From Streptomyces sp. (lineage in GTDB: Bacteria > Actinomycetota > Actinomycetes > Streptomycetales > Streptomycetaceae): DNA of 48,440 nt. The translations under genes and the position numbers were made by a program. Positions 25,858 to 33,411 of the stretch are shown here, piece after piece. A model generated the notes under the pieces. It did not search any database. It was given only the letters and a program-made list of their open reading frames with translations, and was not told the DNA's origin. The stretch lies in assembly GCF_019510245.1 (NCBI RefSeq), contig NZ_JAEKKT010000243.1, positions 1 through 48,440 on the forward strand. Reading direction: 5' to 3'. Each line of letters begins with the position of its first letter. The stretch's first letter is position 1.

Positions 25858-27888
25858 ATGACCATCACCCATGACACGGCTCTCGCCATCACCGGCTGGG
25901 GCGGAGCGCACGTCCGACAGGCCGTCATCCTCGCCGGAGGGCAGGCCAGCAGGCTGCGCCCCTACACCGACCACATCCCCAAGGCCCTGGTGGAGGTGGC
26001 CGGACGGCCCATTTTCGAGCACCAGGCGCACTGGCTGGCGGCCGAGGGCATCGAGGAGGTGGTCATCTCCTGCGGCTACAAGGCCGACGTGCTGCGCGAC
26101 TACGTGGCCGCCAACCGACTTCCGCTGAACGTACGGGTCGTCGTCGAGGACGAGCCGCTCGGCCGTGGCGGCGGCCTGAAGTACGCCGCCACCCACCTCC
26201 CGTTCCCCGCGGAGCGGTGGGCCGGCCTCAACGGCGACATCCTCACCCGCTTCTCGCTGCGCGACCTGGCGCGGGCCCACGTCGAGCGGAACGCGCTCGC
26301 CACGCTGGCGGTGACGCCGCTCAAGTCGCCGTACGGGATCGTGGAGATGAGCCACTCCGACCGGGTGACGAGCTTCACCGAGGCACCGGTGCTGCCGCAC
26401 TGGATCAACGCGGGGGTGTATCTGTTCGAGCCTGAGGTCACCGCGCTCCTGCCGGACCTGGGCGACCACGAGGACACCACGTTCCCCGAGCTGGCGCGGG
26501 AGGACCGGCTGTCGGCGTACCGGATCAACGGGTACTGGCGCGGCGTGGACAACGCGGTCAAGGCCTACGACATCCGTGGCGAGGTCCCCGCACAGCTGAA
26601 CTCCGACCTCGCCTGCAGGACCGGCGCCCTCTTCGTCCGGCTCACCGGCGCACCGCGGATCGTGGTCGCCCGCGACATGCGCGACAGCAGCCCGGAGCTG
26701 GCCGCCGCGTTCGCCGCGGGCGCGAACACGGCGGGGGCGGACGTCGTCGACGCCGGGCTCGGCTCGACCGACTACCTGTACTACGCCTCCGGCAGCCTCG
26801 ACCTGCCCGGTGCGATGATCACCGCCAGCCACAACCCGGCCAAGGACAACGGCATCAAGCTGTGCCGTGCCGGAGCGGCGCCCATCGGCGAGAGCTCCGG
26901 GCTGGGGCGGATCCGGTCCTGGCTGGAGTCCGGCGACATTCCGGCGCCTGCGGCCCGCCCCGGCACCACCACCTCCCGGAACCTGCTCGGCGACTACGCC
27001 GCCCACCTCAACGCCCTCGTCCCCCTCAAGGGCAACCGCCGCCTGACCGCGGTCGTGGACGCCGGCAACGGCATGGCCGGCCACACCGTCCCGGCCGTCC
27101 TCGACGGCCTGCCCGTCGATGTCGACGCCCTGTACTTCGAACTCGACGGCAGCTTCCCCCACCACGAGGCCAATCCCCTGGACCCGAAGAACCTCGTCGA
27201 CCTGCAGGCCCGGGTCCGCGCCGTCGGCGCCGACATCGGCCTCGCCTTCGACGGCGACGCCGACCGGTGCTTCTTCGTCGACGAGCGCGGCGAGGCGGTG
27301 TCCCCCTCGGCCGTCGTCGGCCTGGTCGCCGCCCGCGAGCTGGCCCGTCACCCCGGCTCGGCCGTCGTGCACAACGTGATCACCTCCGCGGCCGCCGTCG
27401 AGATCATCCGTGAGCTCGGCGGCACGCCGGTCCGCTCCCGGGTCGGCCACTCGTTCATGAAGGCCGCGATGGCCGAGCACGACGCGGTCTTCGGCGGCGA
27501 GCACTCCGGCCACTACTACTTCCGGGACTTCTGGCGTGCCGACACCGGGATGCTCACCGCCCTGCACGTGCTGGCCGCCCTCGGCGAGCAGGACCGTCCG
27601 CTGTCCGAGCTCGCCGCCGGCTACTCCCGCTACGCGGCCTCCGGTGAGATCAACTCCGTGGTCGCCGACGTGCCCGGCACCCTCGACCGGGTCGAAGCCG
27701 CCTGCCGCGGGGAAGGGGTCACCACCGACCGGCTGGACGGGCTGACAGTGGACCTGAGCGACGGCCGCTGGTTCAACCTGCGGCCGTCGAACACCGAGCC
27801 CCTGCTGCGGCTGAACGTCGAGGCACCCGTCCCGGCGGCTGTCGACGCCCTGCGCGACGAGGTGCTCGCCCTCGTACGGCGCTCCTGA
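25858..27888 (+). CDS. Bifunctional mannose-1-phosphate guanylyltransferase / phosphomannomutase fusion
   Basis: A 676-residue cytoplasmic fusion. Residues about 18-237 are a nucleotidyltransferase (AVILAGGQASRLRPYTDHIPKALVEVAGRPI, given as AVILAGGQASRLRPYT and PKALVEVAGRP; GLNGDIL; WINAGVYLF). The second enzyme begins abruptly at KAYDIRGEVP (about 238) and is a full phosphohexomutase: phosphoserine loop TASHNP with Ser324, metal loop DGDADR at 465-470, sugar loop GGEHSGHYYF and phosphate site RPSNTEPLLR. Together they would turn mannose-6-P into GDP-mannose, the feedstock for a GDP-mannuronate pathway; the nucleotide specificity is inferred. ATG 25858 has AGGAGGGA upstream, 27 bp after the lyase gene. 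It ends seven bases from the convergent next gene. Confidence 0.88.
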   Translation: MTITHDTALAITGWGGAHVRQAVILAGGQASRLRPYTDHIPKALVEVAGRPIFEHQAHWLAAEGIEEVVISCGYKADVLRDYVAANRLPLNVRVVVEDEPLGRGGGLKYAATHLPFPAERWAGLNGDILTRFSLRDLARAHVERNALATLAVTPLKSPYGIVEMSHSDRVTSFTEAPVLPHWINAGVYLFEPEVTALLPDLGDHEDTTFPELAREDRLSAYRINGYWRGVDNAVKAYDIRGEVPAQLNSDLACRTGALFVRLTGAPRIVVARDMRDSSPELAAAFAAGANTAGADVVDAGLGSTDYLYYASGSLDLPGAMITASHNPAKDNGIKLCRAGAAPIGESSGLGRIRSWLESGDIPAPAARPGTTTSRNLLGDYAAHLNALVPLKGNRRLTAVVDAGNGMAGHTVPAVLDGLPVDVDALYFELDGSFPHHEANPLDPKNLVDLQARVRAVGADIGLAFDGDADRCFFVDERGEAVSPSAVVGLVAARELARHPGSAVVHNVITSAAAVEIIRELGGTPVRSRVGHSFMKAAMAEHDAVFGGEHSGHYYFRDFWRADTGMLTALHVLAALGEQDRPLSELAAGYSRYAASGEINSVVADVPGTLDRVEAACRGEGVTTDRLDGLTVDLSDGRWFNLRPSNTEPLLRLNVEAPVPAAVDALRDEVLALVRRS

Positions 27889-27895
27889 AGGGGCG

Positions 27896-28396
27896 TTACG
27901 GCTTCAGGAACTTCTCCAGGGCCTCCACCACGAAGCGGTGGTCCTGGAGTTGGGGGAGGCCCGAGACCGTCACGGAGCCGATCACGCCCGCGTTCTCGAC
28001 GGTGATCGGGAAGGAGCCGCCGTGGGCCGCGTACTCGTCCGGGTTCAGGCGGGAGGACTCCTCGAAGGTCGTGCCCTTGGCGCGGAAGCGGGCGCCGACC
28101 AGGTAGGAGGCCGAGCCGTAGCGCTCGACCACGCGGCGCTTGCGGATGATCCACGCGTCGTTGTCGGGGGTGGAGCCGGGCAGGGCCGCGTGGAAGAGCT
28201 GCTGGCCCCCGCGGTGGATGTCGACGGCGACCGGGGCCTGGCGCTCCCGGGCCATCTCCACCAGCAGGGAGCCGAGGGCCCACGCGTCGTCGTACGTGAA
28301 CTGGCGGAACACCAGGCGGCGTTCCTGCCTCTCCAGCTCCTCCACGGACGGGGTGAGTTCGGGAGCGGTCTTCGGGGTGAGCTGCGGGCGGTGCAT
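27896..28396 (-). CDS. HbpS-like heme-degrading domain protein (UPF0303 type)
   Basis: A 166-residue protein with LEELERQERRLVFRQFTYDDAWALG-type start (here VEELERQERRLVFRQFTYDD), VEMARERQAPVAVDIHRGGQQLFHAALPG, NDAWIIRKRRVVERYGSASYLVG and HGGSFPITVENAGVIGSVTVSGLPQ. This is the alpha-beta fold of the HbpS/GlcG-like family known as heme-degrading domain or UPF0303. The true activity of this branch is not established. Its ATG shares one base with the stop of the upstream oxidoreductase (TGATG), so the two form an operon under the ROK-type operator. Confidence 0.85.
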   Translation of the reverse strand: MHRPQLTPKTAPELTPSVEELERQERRLVFRQFTYDDAWALGSLLVEMARERQAPVAVDIHRGGQQLFHAALPGSTPDNDAWIIRKRRVVERYGSASYLVGARFRAKGTTFEESSRLNPDEYAAHGGSFPITVENAGVIGSVTVSGLPQLQDHRFVVEALEKFLKP

Positions 28397-29475
28397 CAGA
28401 GGGTCACCGTCACCTTGTCTCGTGCCGAGCGGCGGGCTGCTTCCAGTACGTCCAGGGCGGCCGCCGCCTCCAGCGCGGTCACCGGGTTGGGGCCCTCGCC
28501 CCGCAGGGCCCGGGCCACGGCCGCGTAGTACGCGGGGTAGTCGCCGGGGAGGGTGGGGACGGCGCGGCCGCCGCCGGTGACCGGGGACTCTCCGGCGCCG
28601 AGACGGCCGTACAGCGACTCCGGTTCCTGGCCCCAGGCGGCCGAGGTGTGCGGGCGCTCGCCCTTGCGCAGGGCGTCTTCCTGGGGGTCCAGGCCGTACT
28701 TGACGTAACCGGCCTTCGAGCCCAGCACCCGGAAGCGCGGGCCGAGCTGGGCCGCCGTCGCCGAGGCGTAGAGGTGCGAGCGGACGCCGTTCGCGTGCGT
28801 GACGGCGATGAAGGTGTCGTCGTCCGTCTCGGCGCCGGCCCGGCGGATCACCGACTCGGCGTACACCTCGGTGGCGGGGCCGAAGAGGACCAGGGCCTGG
28901 TCGACGACGTGGCTGCCGAGGTCGTAGAGGAGACCTCCGATCTCTGCCGGATCGCCGGACTCGCGCCAGCCGCCCTTGGGCTGCGGGCGCCAGCGTTCGA
29001 AGCGGGACTCGAAGCGCCAGGCGTCGCCGAGTTCGCCGTCCGCCAGCAGCCTGCGGAGCGTCAGGAAGTCGTTGTCCCAGCGGCGGTTCTGGAAGACCGA
29101 GAGCAGCAGACCGCGCTCCTCGGCGAGGGCGGCCAGCCCGCGCGCCTCCGCGGCGGTGCCGGCGACCGGCTTGTCGACCACGACCGGGAGGCCCGCCTCG
29201 AGGGCGGTCGTCGCCAGCGGGACGTGCGTCCTGTTCGGGGACGCGATGACGACCAGGTCGAGTTCGGCGGCCCGGTCGAACAGCTCGTCGGGGGCGGCGA
29301 CCGTCCGGACGTCGGGGAACTCGGCCTTCGCCTGCGCCTGCCGCTCGGGGTTCGAGGTGACCACCGTGTCCAGGGCGAGGCCCTCGGCGGCGGCGATCAG
29401 GGGGGCGTGGAAGACGGACCCGGCGAGGCCGTAGCCGATGAGGCCGACGCGAAGGGGGGTGGCAGCAGCTGTCAT
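28396..29475 (-). CDS. Gfo/Idh/MocA-family oxidoreductase
   Basis: A 359-residue NAD(P)-dependent dehydrogenase. The Rossmann start is LRVGLIGYGLAGSVFHAPLI, followed by VVIASPNRTHVPLA, DKPVAGTAAEA (the E/DKP motif) and the central-domain GGLLYDLGSHVVDQALVLFG with the catalytic-region His. The Arg/Trp-rich RWDNDFLTLRRLL and FESRFERWRP segments are usual for the family. The substrate is probably a sugar or sugar derivative but unknown. ATG 29475 lies nine bases from a strong inverted repeat at 29484-29506 and is divergent from a ROK regulator, so sugar-responsive repression is likely. It overlaps the following HbpS-like gene by one base. Confidence 0.88.
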   Translation of the reverse strand: MTAAATPLRVGLIGYGLAGSVFHAPLIAAAEGLALDTVVTSNPERQAQAKAEFPDVRTVAAPDELFDRAAELDLVVIASPNRTHVPLATTALEAGLPVVVDKPVAGTAAEARGLAALAEERGLLLSVFQNRRWDNDFLTLRRLLADGELGDAWRFESRFERWRPQPKGGWRESGDPAEIGGLLYDLGSHVVDQALVLFGPATEVYAESVIRRAGAETDDDTFIAVTHANGVRSHLYASATAAQLGPRFRVLGSKAGYVKYGLDPQEDALRKGERPHTSAAWGQEPESLYGRLGAGESPVTGGGRAVPTLPGDYPAYYAAVARALRGEGPNPVTALEAAAALDVLEAARRSARDKVTVTL

Positions 29476-29483
29476 GCGTCCTA

Positions 29484-29506
29484 CTTTCGCAACGCTGTTG
29501 CCAAAG
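29484..29506. promoter_or_regulatory. ROK-type operator between divergent oxidoreductase and ROK genes
   Basis: CTTTCGCAAC at 29484-29493 and GTTGCCAAAG at 29497-29506 are reverse complements at 9 of 10 positions, around a GCT centre. The site lies between the two divergent starts (nine bases from one and about 18 from the other), consistent with binding by the adjacent ROK protein to control both transcripts. Confidence 0.75.
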
Positions 29507-29523
29507 TGCAAGTGGGAGGGAGA

Positions 29524-30702
29524 ATGAGTGGCGTGGACAGGACGAGGAGCGGGCGGCCGGGTGTGGGCGGCGGGCGAGCGGGTGCGGGCGGGCGAGCCGG
29601 CGTGGGCGGCGGGCGGCCGGGTGCGGCCGGGGTCAATCTGCCGGCTCTGCGCAGTCACAACACCGCGCTGGTGCTGGACCTGCTGCGCACGGCCGGGGAG
29701 GGCGGCATCAGCCGGCTCGAACTGGCCGAGCGGACCGGGCTCACCCCGCAGGCGGTCAGCAAGATCACCGCGCGGCTGCGGGAGGACGGCCTCGCCGCGG
29801 AGGCCGGGCGGCGCGCGTCGACGGGCGGCAAGCCCGCCACCGTGCTGCGGCTGGTGCCGGACGCAGGGCACGCGGTGGGGATCCAGCTGGACCGGGACGA
29901 GCTGCGCGCGGTGCTCGTCGACCTCGACGGCACGGTGGTCGCGGAGCGGCAGGCGGAGGTGGACCTGGGGGCCGGGGCGGAGGCCGTCCTCGGCGCGGTC
30001 GTGGAGCTGGCCGGGGAACTGGTCGAGCGCGGCGGCGACACCCTGCTCGGGGTCGGGGTGGGGGCGCCCGGCCCGCTCGACCACAGCCACGGGGTGCTGC
30101 ACCGCGTCACCGGGTTCCCCGAGTGGGACGGCTTCCCGCTGCGGGACGAGCTCGCCGCGCGGCTCGGGGTGCCGGTCGTCGTCGACAAGGACAGCAACGC
30201 GGCGGCCCTCGGACTCGCCGTCGGCGGCGAGGGCGGCTCCTTCGCCTGCCTGCTCCTCGGTACGGGGCTGGGCGCCGGCCTCGTGATCGGCGACACCGTG
30301 CACCGGGGGGCGCGGACCGCGGCCGGGGAGTTCGGGCACCAGGTCGTCCAGCTCGACGGACCGCCCTGCCCCTGCGGCAACCGCGGCTGCATCGAGGCGC
30401 TGTGCCTGGCGGCGGTGGCCCGCGGCGACGTGGCCGAGGCGGCGCGGGTCCTCGGCGTCGGCGCCGCGAACCTGGCCGGCCTGCTCGACATCGACGTCGT
30501 GTTGCTCGGCGGCCGGACGATCGCCGCCGCGCCGGAGCCGTTCGTCCGGGGGGTCGCCGCCGTCCTCGACGAACACGCTCGGCGCGAGGGCGGCCTCGGT
30601 ACGACCGTCCCCGTCCGCCTCGCCCCCGGCGGGGACCGGGGCGTCGCGGAGGGGGCGGCTCAGCTGCTCCTCGCCCCGCTGTTCGGCCGCGCGGACGGCT
30701 GA
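29524..30702 (+). CDS. ROK-family transcriptional regulator
   Basis: A 392-residue protein from ATG 29524 (GGGAGGGAGA upstream). After a low-complexity Gly/Arg start it has a winged helix-turn-helix (NTALVLDLLRTAGEGGISRLELAERTGLTPQAVSKITARLREDG, key part ELAERTGLTPQAVSKI). The ROK sugar-kinase-like domain shows VGVGAPGPLDH, DKDSNAAALG, LLGTGLGAGLVIGD, EFGHQVV and the zinc site CPCGNRGCIEALC. Such proteins repress sugar-utilisation genes and respond to sugars. The C-terminal part around VARGDVAEAARVLGVGAANLAGLLDIDVVLLGG is somewhat compact compared with full-length NagC types. It is divergent from the oxidoreductase operon, with an inverted repeat between. Confidence 0.9.
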   Translation: MSGVDRTRSGRPGVGGGRAGAGGRAGVGGGRPGAAGVNLPALRSHNTALVLDLLRTAGEGGISRLELAERTGLTPQAVSKITARLREDGLAAEAGRRASTGGKPATVLRLVPDAGHAVGIQLDRDELRAVLVDLDGTVVAERQAEVDLGAGAEAVLGAVVELAGELVERGGDTLLGVGVGAPGPLDHSHGVLHRVTGFPEWDGFPLRDELAARLGVPVVVDKDSNAAALGLAVGGEGGSFACLLLGTGLGAGLVIGDTVHRGARTAAGEFGHQVVQLDGPPCPCGNRGCIEALCLAAVARGDVAEAARVLGVGAANLAGLLDIDVVLLGGRTIAAAPEPFVRGVAAVLDEHARREGGLGTTVPVRLAPGGDRGVAEGAAQLLLAPLFGRADG

Positions 30703-30730
30703 TCACCGCTCGGGCGGACGGCCCCCACTG

Positions 30731-30801
30731 GCCCGCAGGTGCCCACCGGCCGTTCGGCACCGCCGAAATCCGCCGTTGTGGTTGATCGCCGTCGCGGCGG
30801 G
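30731..30801. repeat. Interspersed intergenic repeat, copy A
   Basis: From GCCCGCAGGTGCCCACCGG to GCCGTCGCGGCGGGG this 71-bp stretch matches 37722-37793 along its whole length (shared GTTCGGCACCGCCG, CCGCCG-TG-GG-TGA-CGCC and GTCGCGGCGGG blocks). It is a dispersed non-coding Streptomyces repeat rather than a gene. Confidence 0.65.
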
Positions 30802-30834
30802 GTGAGGAAGGGCGACGGGGTGAGGAAGGGTGAC
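30799..30834. repeat. Two tandem 18-bp repeats
   Basis: GGGGTGAGGAAGGGCGAC is followed immediately by GGGGTGAGGAAGGGTGAC, one mismatch. It lies between copy A of the interspersed repeat and the surface-protein gene. Confidence 0.7.
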
Positions 30835-30955
30835 GGGGTCGGCGAAGAGGCGGCGGTGAACGGGGTACGGGGGACGGCTGATCGGGGGGACTACCGGTCC
30901 GTCCGCGGAGTGGCGTCCGGCGTCCCCGGCTCCCGCCCGGCAGAGTCACCTGTCC

Positions 30956-32026
30956 ATGCGCATGCGACTGAGCACCTTCCTGTCCCTCTGCCTGGCCGCC
31001 GCGACCGCCGTACTCGCCCCCGCGTCCCAGGCGACGGCCGCCCCCGCCGTCGCCGACGCGTCCTGCGCGGGCGCCGAACAGCAGGGCTTCCCCCTCACCA
31101 CCCGCCTCCACGACGGCCCCTCGTCCTACGAGCCCGGCGGCGGCTTCGGCACCTGGTACCTCGACCTCACCAACACCACCGGCCACACCTGCGCCGCCAT
31201 CCACCCGGTCGTCGTCCTCGTCGACGACAAGAAGGCCCTCAAGCCGTCCCAGGCCGAGCTGGAGTTCTACGACGGCCCGCGCACCCGCCCGGTCCCGCTG
31301 ACGGAGACCGACGAGTCCGAACTGGTCGGCGTCTTCGACGGGACCGGTTTCCCGGGGCTCACCGTGGCGCCCGGGGCGACCGTCTCGGTCAAGGTGCGGC
31401 TGGCCGTCACCTCCGACGCCGTACGGAACGGGGTCACGGTCAACGCGGCCGTCGTACAGCGGCAGGGGTCGGACGGCGAGTGGGTGGGGGAGTCGAACGC
31501 CTACCGCTTCGGCATCGGCGGCGAGGCGCCGCCGCTGCCGCCCGCGAGCGTCGCCCCCGCCGTCCCCGCCGTCCCTTCCAGCGGCTCCTCGCAGGTCGGC
31601 CCGGAGACGCCCGCGCAGACACCTGAGGGGACACCCGAAGGGACACCTGAGGGGACCGGCTCCGCCAGTCCCGACACCAGCCCGGGGGCCAGCCCTGGCG
31701 CCACCCCGGGGGCCACCCCCGGAGCCACCCCGGGCGACAGCGCCCCGCCCTTCACCGACGAGGCCGGCGGAGAGCGGGACGGCCGCCGTGACGGCCGGGA
31801 CGGCCGGGAAACCTGGGACCGCCGCAGGGAGGTCTGGGACCGCCGCCGGGAAGCCTGGGACAACCGAGGCGCCTGGGACGGCGCCGATGGACCCTGGGAG
31901 GCCGGGGAACGCGCCCGCGAACTGGCCCGCACCGGCCTCGGCCTGGCCCACGGGCTGTTCACCGCGTGCGTCGCCCTGCTCGCCGTGGGAGCGAGCGCCT
32001 TCCTGCTGGCACGCCGACGGCGGTGA
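30956..32026 (+). CDS. LAxTG surface protein, probable sortase E substrate
   Basis: A 356-residue exported protein: signal peptide (LSTFLSLCLAAATAVLAPASQATA), a beta-sandwich domain (about 35-185; GTWYLDLTNTTGHTCAAIHPVVVLVDD, key piece WYLDLTNTTGHTC), a Pro/Thr/Ala-rich spacer with PEGT and PGAT repeats (about 200-265), an Arg/Trp-rich repeat (WDRRREVWDRRREAWDNRG) and a cell-wall sorting signal LARTG (about 323-327) followed by a hydrophobic helix and RRRR. LAxTG is the motif preferred by class E sortases, and such an enzyme is encoded at 12094-12876. No ribosome site is visible before ATG 30956 or 30962, so translation may be leaderless or the start uncertain. Function of the exposed domain is unknown. 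Confidence 0.8.
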   Translation: MRMRLSTFLSLCLAAATAVLAPASQATAAPAVADASCAGAEQQGFPLTTRLHDGPSSYEPGGGFGTWYLDLTNTTGHTCAAIHPVVVLVDDKKALKPSQAELEFYDGPRTRPVPLTETDESELVGVFDGTGFPGLTVAPGATVSVKVRLAVTSDAVRNGVTVNAAVVQRQGSDGEWVGESNAYRFGIGGEAPPLPPASVAPAVPAVPSSGSSQVGPETPAQTPEGTPEGTPEGTGSASPDTSPGASPGATPGATPGATPGDSAPPFTDEAGGERDGRRDGRDGRETWDRRREVWDRRREAWDNRGAWDGADGPWEAGERARELARTGLGLAHGLFTACVALLAVGASAFLLARRRR

Positions 32027-32101
32027 CCCCCGGCGGGCGACGGCCACGGCCACGGTCATGGTGACGGCCCCGGCCCCGGCCACCGACCAGGCCCCGGCGC
32101 C

Positions 32102-32212
32102 CCCGTCCGCTCCGGCATCCCGGAGCACGGCCGCATCCCGAAGTACTACGCGGTGAAGGCGCGGATCGATCAGCTCGTCGGCGGGCTGGGGGAGGGCGGC
32201 GTCATCCCCAGT
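32102..32212 (+). pseudogene. Remnant of a GntR-family regulator gene (5' part only)
   Basis: The plus strand reads GIPEHGRIPKYYAVKARIDQ followed by LVGGLGEGGVIPS, which is the start of a GntR/DasR-type winged helix ahead of the usual ERDLA segment. Homology ends at about 32212, in the middle of the DNA-binding domain, and the frame then runs into the next remnant. No start codon is obvious. This is a deletion scar. Confidence 0.65.
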
Positions 32213-32213
32213 G

Positions 32214-32351
32214 GGATCAGACGACGGCCGGTACGACAAGGTCTTCGCCGACTTCACCCAGCAGACCGGCATCAGGGCCGAGCAGGGCGACAGCGGTTCC
32301 GGCGAGGTGGTGCAGCGCGCGCTGCAGGAGAAGAGCAACCCGCAGGCCGAC
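32214..32351 (+). pseudogene. Remnant of an ABC substrate-binding protein gene (phosphonate/iron type)
   Basis: In a different frame from the GntR remnant, the sequence reads RYDKVFADFTQQTGIRAEQG then DSGSGEVVQRALQEKSNPQAD, typical of the N-terminal region of family-1 binding proteins of the 2-aminoethylphosphonate/iron class, before the usual VLVTLPPF. Both ends are missing: no signal peptide, and homology stops at 32351. The frame reaches a stop at 32396. It supports loss of a transporter locus between the surface-protein gene and the HAD phosphatase. Confidence 0.6.
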
Positions 32352-32483
32352 CGGCAGGTGAGCAGGGCATTCCCGGGTGATCCGGTGTGTGTCTAGGCTG
32401 GGGGCGTCGGTACGCCGTGGTTCCGGCGCCCCTGCTCAACGCAGTCCGCACGTACGCCATCCGCACGCCAGGAGACGCACAGC

Positions 32484-33263
32484 ATGGCAGAGCGCAAGCC
32501 CATCGAGTCGTGGCTCACCGACATGGACGGGGTCCTCATCCACGAGGGGGTTCCGATCCCCGGAGCGGACGCCTTCCTGAAGAAGCTGCGGGAGTCCGGA
32601 CGGCCCTTCCTGGTGCTCACCAACAACTCCATCTACACCGCTCGCGACCTGCACGCACGGCTGCGCCGGATGGGGCTGGACGTGCCGGTGGAGAACATCT
32701 GGACCTCGGCGCTGGCCACCGCCCAGTTCCTCGACGACCAGCGGCCCGGCGGCAGCGCCTACGTCATCGGCGAGGCCGGCCTGACCACCGCCCTGCACGA
32801 CATCGGGTACATCCTCACCGACCACGAGCCCGACTTCGTGATCCTCGGCGAGACCCGCACCTACTCCTTCGAGGCGCTGACCAAGGCCGTGCGGCTGATC
32901 AACGACGGCGCCCGGTTCATCGCCACCAACCCCGACAACGTCGGCCCGTCCGTGGAGGGCGACCTGCCCGCCACCGGCTCGGTCGCCGCGCTGATCACCG
33001 CCGCGACCGGCAAGAAGCCGTACTTCGTCGGCAAGCCCAACCCGCTGATGATGCGGGCCGGCCTCAACGCGATCGGCGCCCACTCGGAGACCTCCGCGAT
33101 GATCGGCGACCGCATGGACACCGACGTCCTCGCCGGCCTGGAGGCCGGGATGCGCACCTTCCTGGTGCTGTCCGGCGTCACCCAGCCGGACGACGTCGAC
33201 CGCTACCCCTTCCGGCCCTCCGAGGTCGTGGACTCGATCGCGGACCTCGTCGACCGGATCTGA
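32484..33263 (+). CDS. HAD-IIA family phosphatase (NagD-like)
   Basis: A 259-residue cytoplasmic protein from ATG 32484 (GGAGA upstream). The HAD motifs are DMDGVLIHEG (I; nucleophile and acid Asp), LTNNSIYT (II), GKPNPLMM (III Lys) and IGDRMDTDVLAGLEAG (IV). The cap lies between motifs II and III, as in the IIA/NagD class, which dephosphorylates sugar phosphates, nucleotides or similar. It follows remnants of a GntR regulator and an ABC binding protein and may be the surviving member of that group, though phosphonatases belong to another HAD branch. A strong terminator follows at 33348. Confidence 0.88.
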   Translation: MAERKPIESWLTDMDGVLIHEGVPIPGADAFLKKLRESGRPFLVLTNNSIYTARDLHARLRRMGLDVPVENIWTSALATAQFLDDQRPGGSAYVIGEAGLTTALHDIGYILTDHEPDFVILGETRTYSFEALTKAVRLINDGARFIATNPDNVGPSVEGDLPATGSVAALITAATGKKPYFVGKPNPLMMRAGLNAIGAHSETSAMIGDRMDTDVLAGLEAGMRTFLVLSGVTQPDDVDRYPFRPSEVVDSIADLVDRI

Positions 33264-33347
33264 CCGCCTCCGGATCCCTCCGGATCGGCTCCGGACCGGC
33301 TGCGACCGGCGGGCACCAAACCTGAGACCACCCGTACGGAGCAACAA

Positions 33348-33374
33348 GGCGCCCCCAGAGGATGCGGGGGCGCC
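33348..33374 (+). terminator. Rho-independent-type hairpin after the HAD gene
   Basis: GGCGCCCCC at 33348-33356 pairs with GGGGGCGCC at 33366-33374 (9 bp, 9-base loop AGAGGATGC). It is only 14 bp upstream of the palindrome at 33388. Confidence 0.75.
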
Positions 33375-33387
33375 CCGTGCGGGGGAG

Positions 33388-33405
33388 CCTCCAGATATCT
33401 GGAGG
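33388..33405 (+). promoter_or_regulatory. 18-bp perfect palindrome that contains the ribosome-binding site
   Basis: CCTCCAGATATCTGGAGG is perfectly palindromic. Its right end GGAGG (33401-33405) is the ribosome site for ATG 33412, six bases away, and its left end CCTCC is the complement. In RNA the site could fold and hide the ribosome site; in DNA it could be an operator for a symmetric regulator. Confidence 0.75.
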
Positions 33406-33411
33406 TTCACG

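Noticed and set aside
31620..31740. Tandem PEGT/PGAT-encoding repeats as a possible CRISPR or VNTR array
   Set aside because: They are in-frame codon repeats in the Pro/Thr-rich stalk of a surface protein, without spacers; variation in number is possible, but it is not an array.
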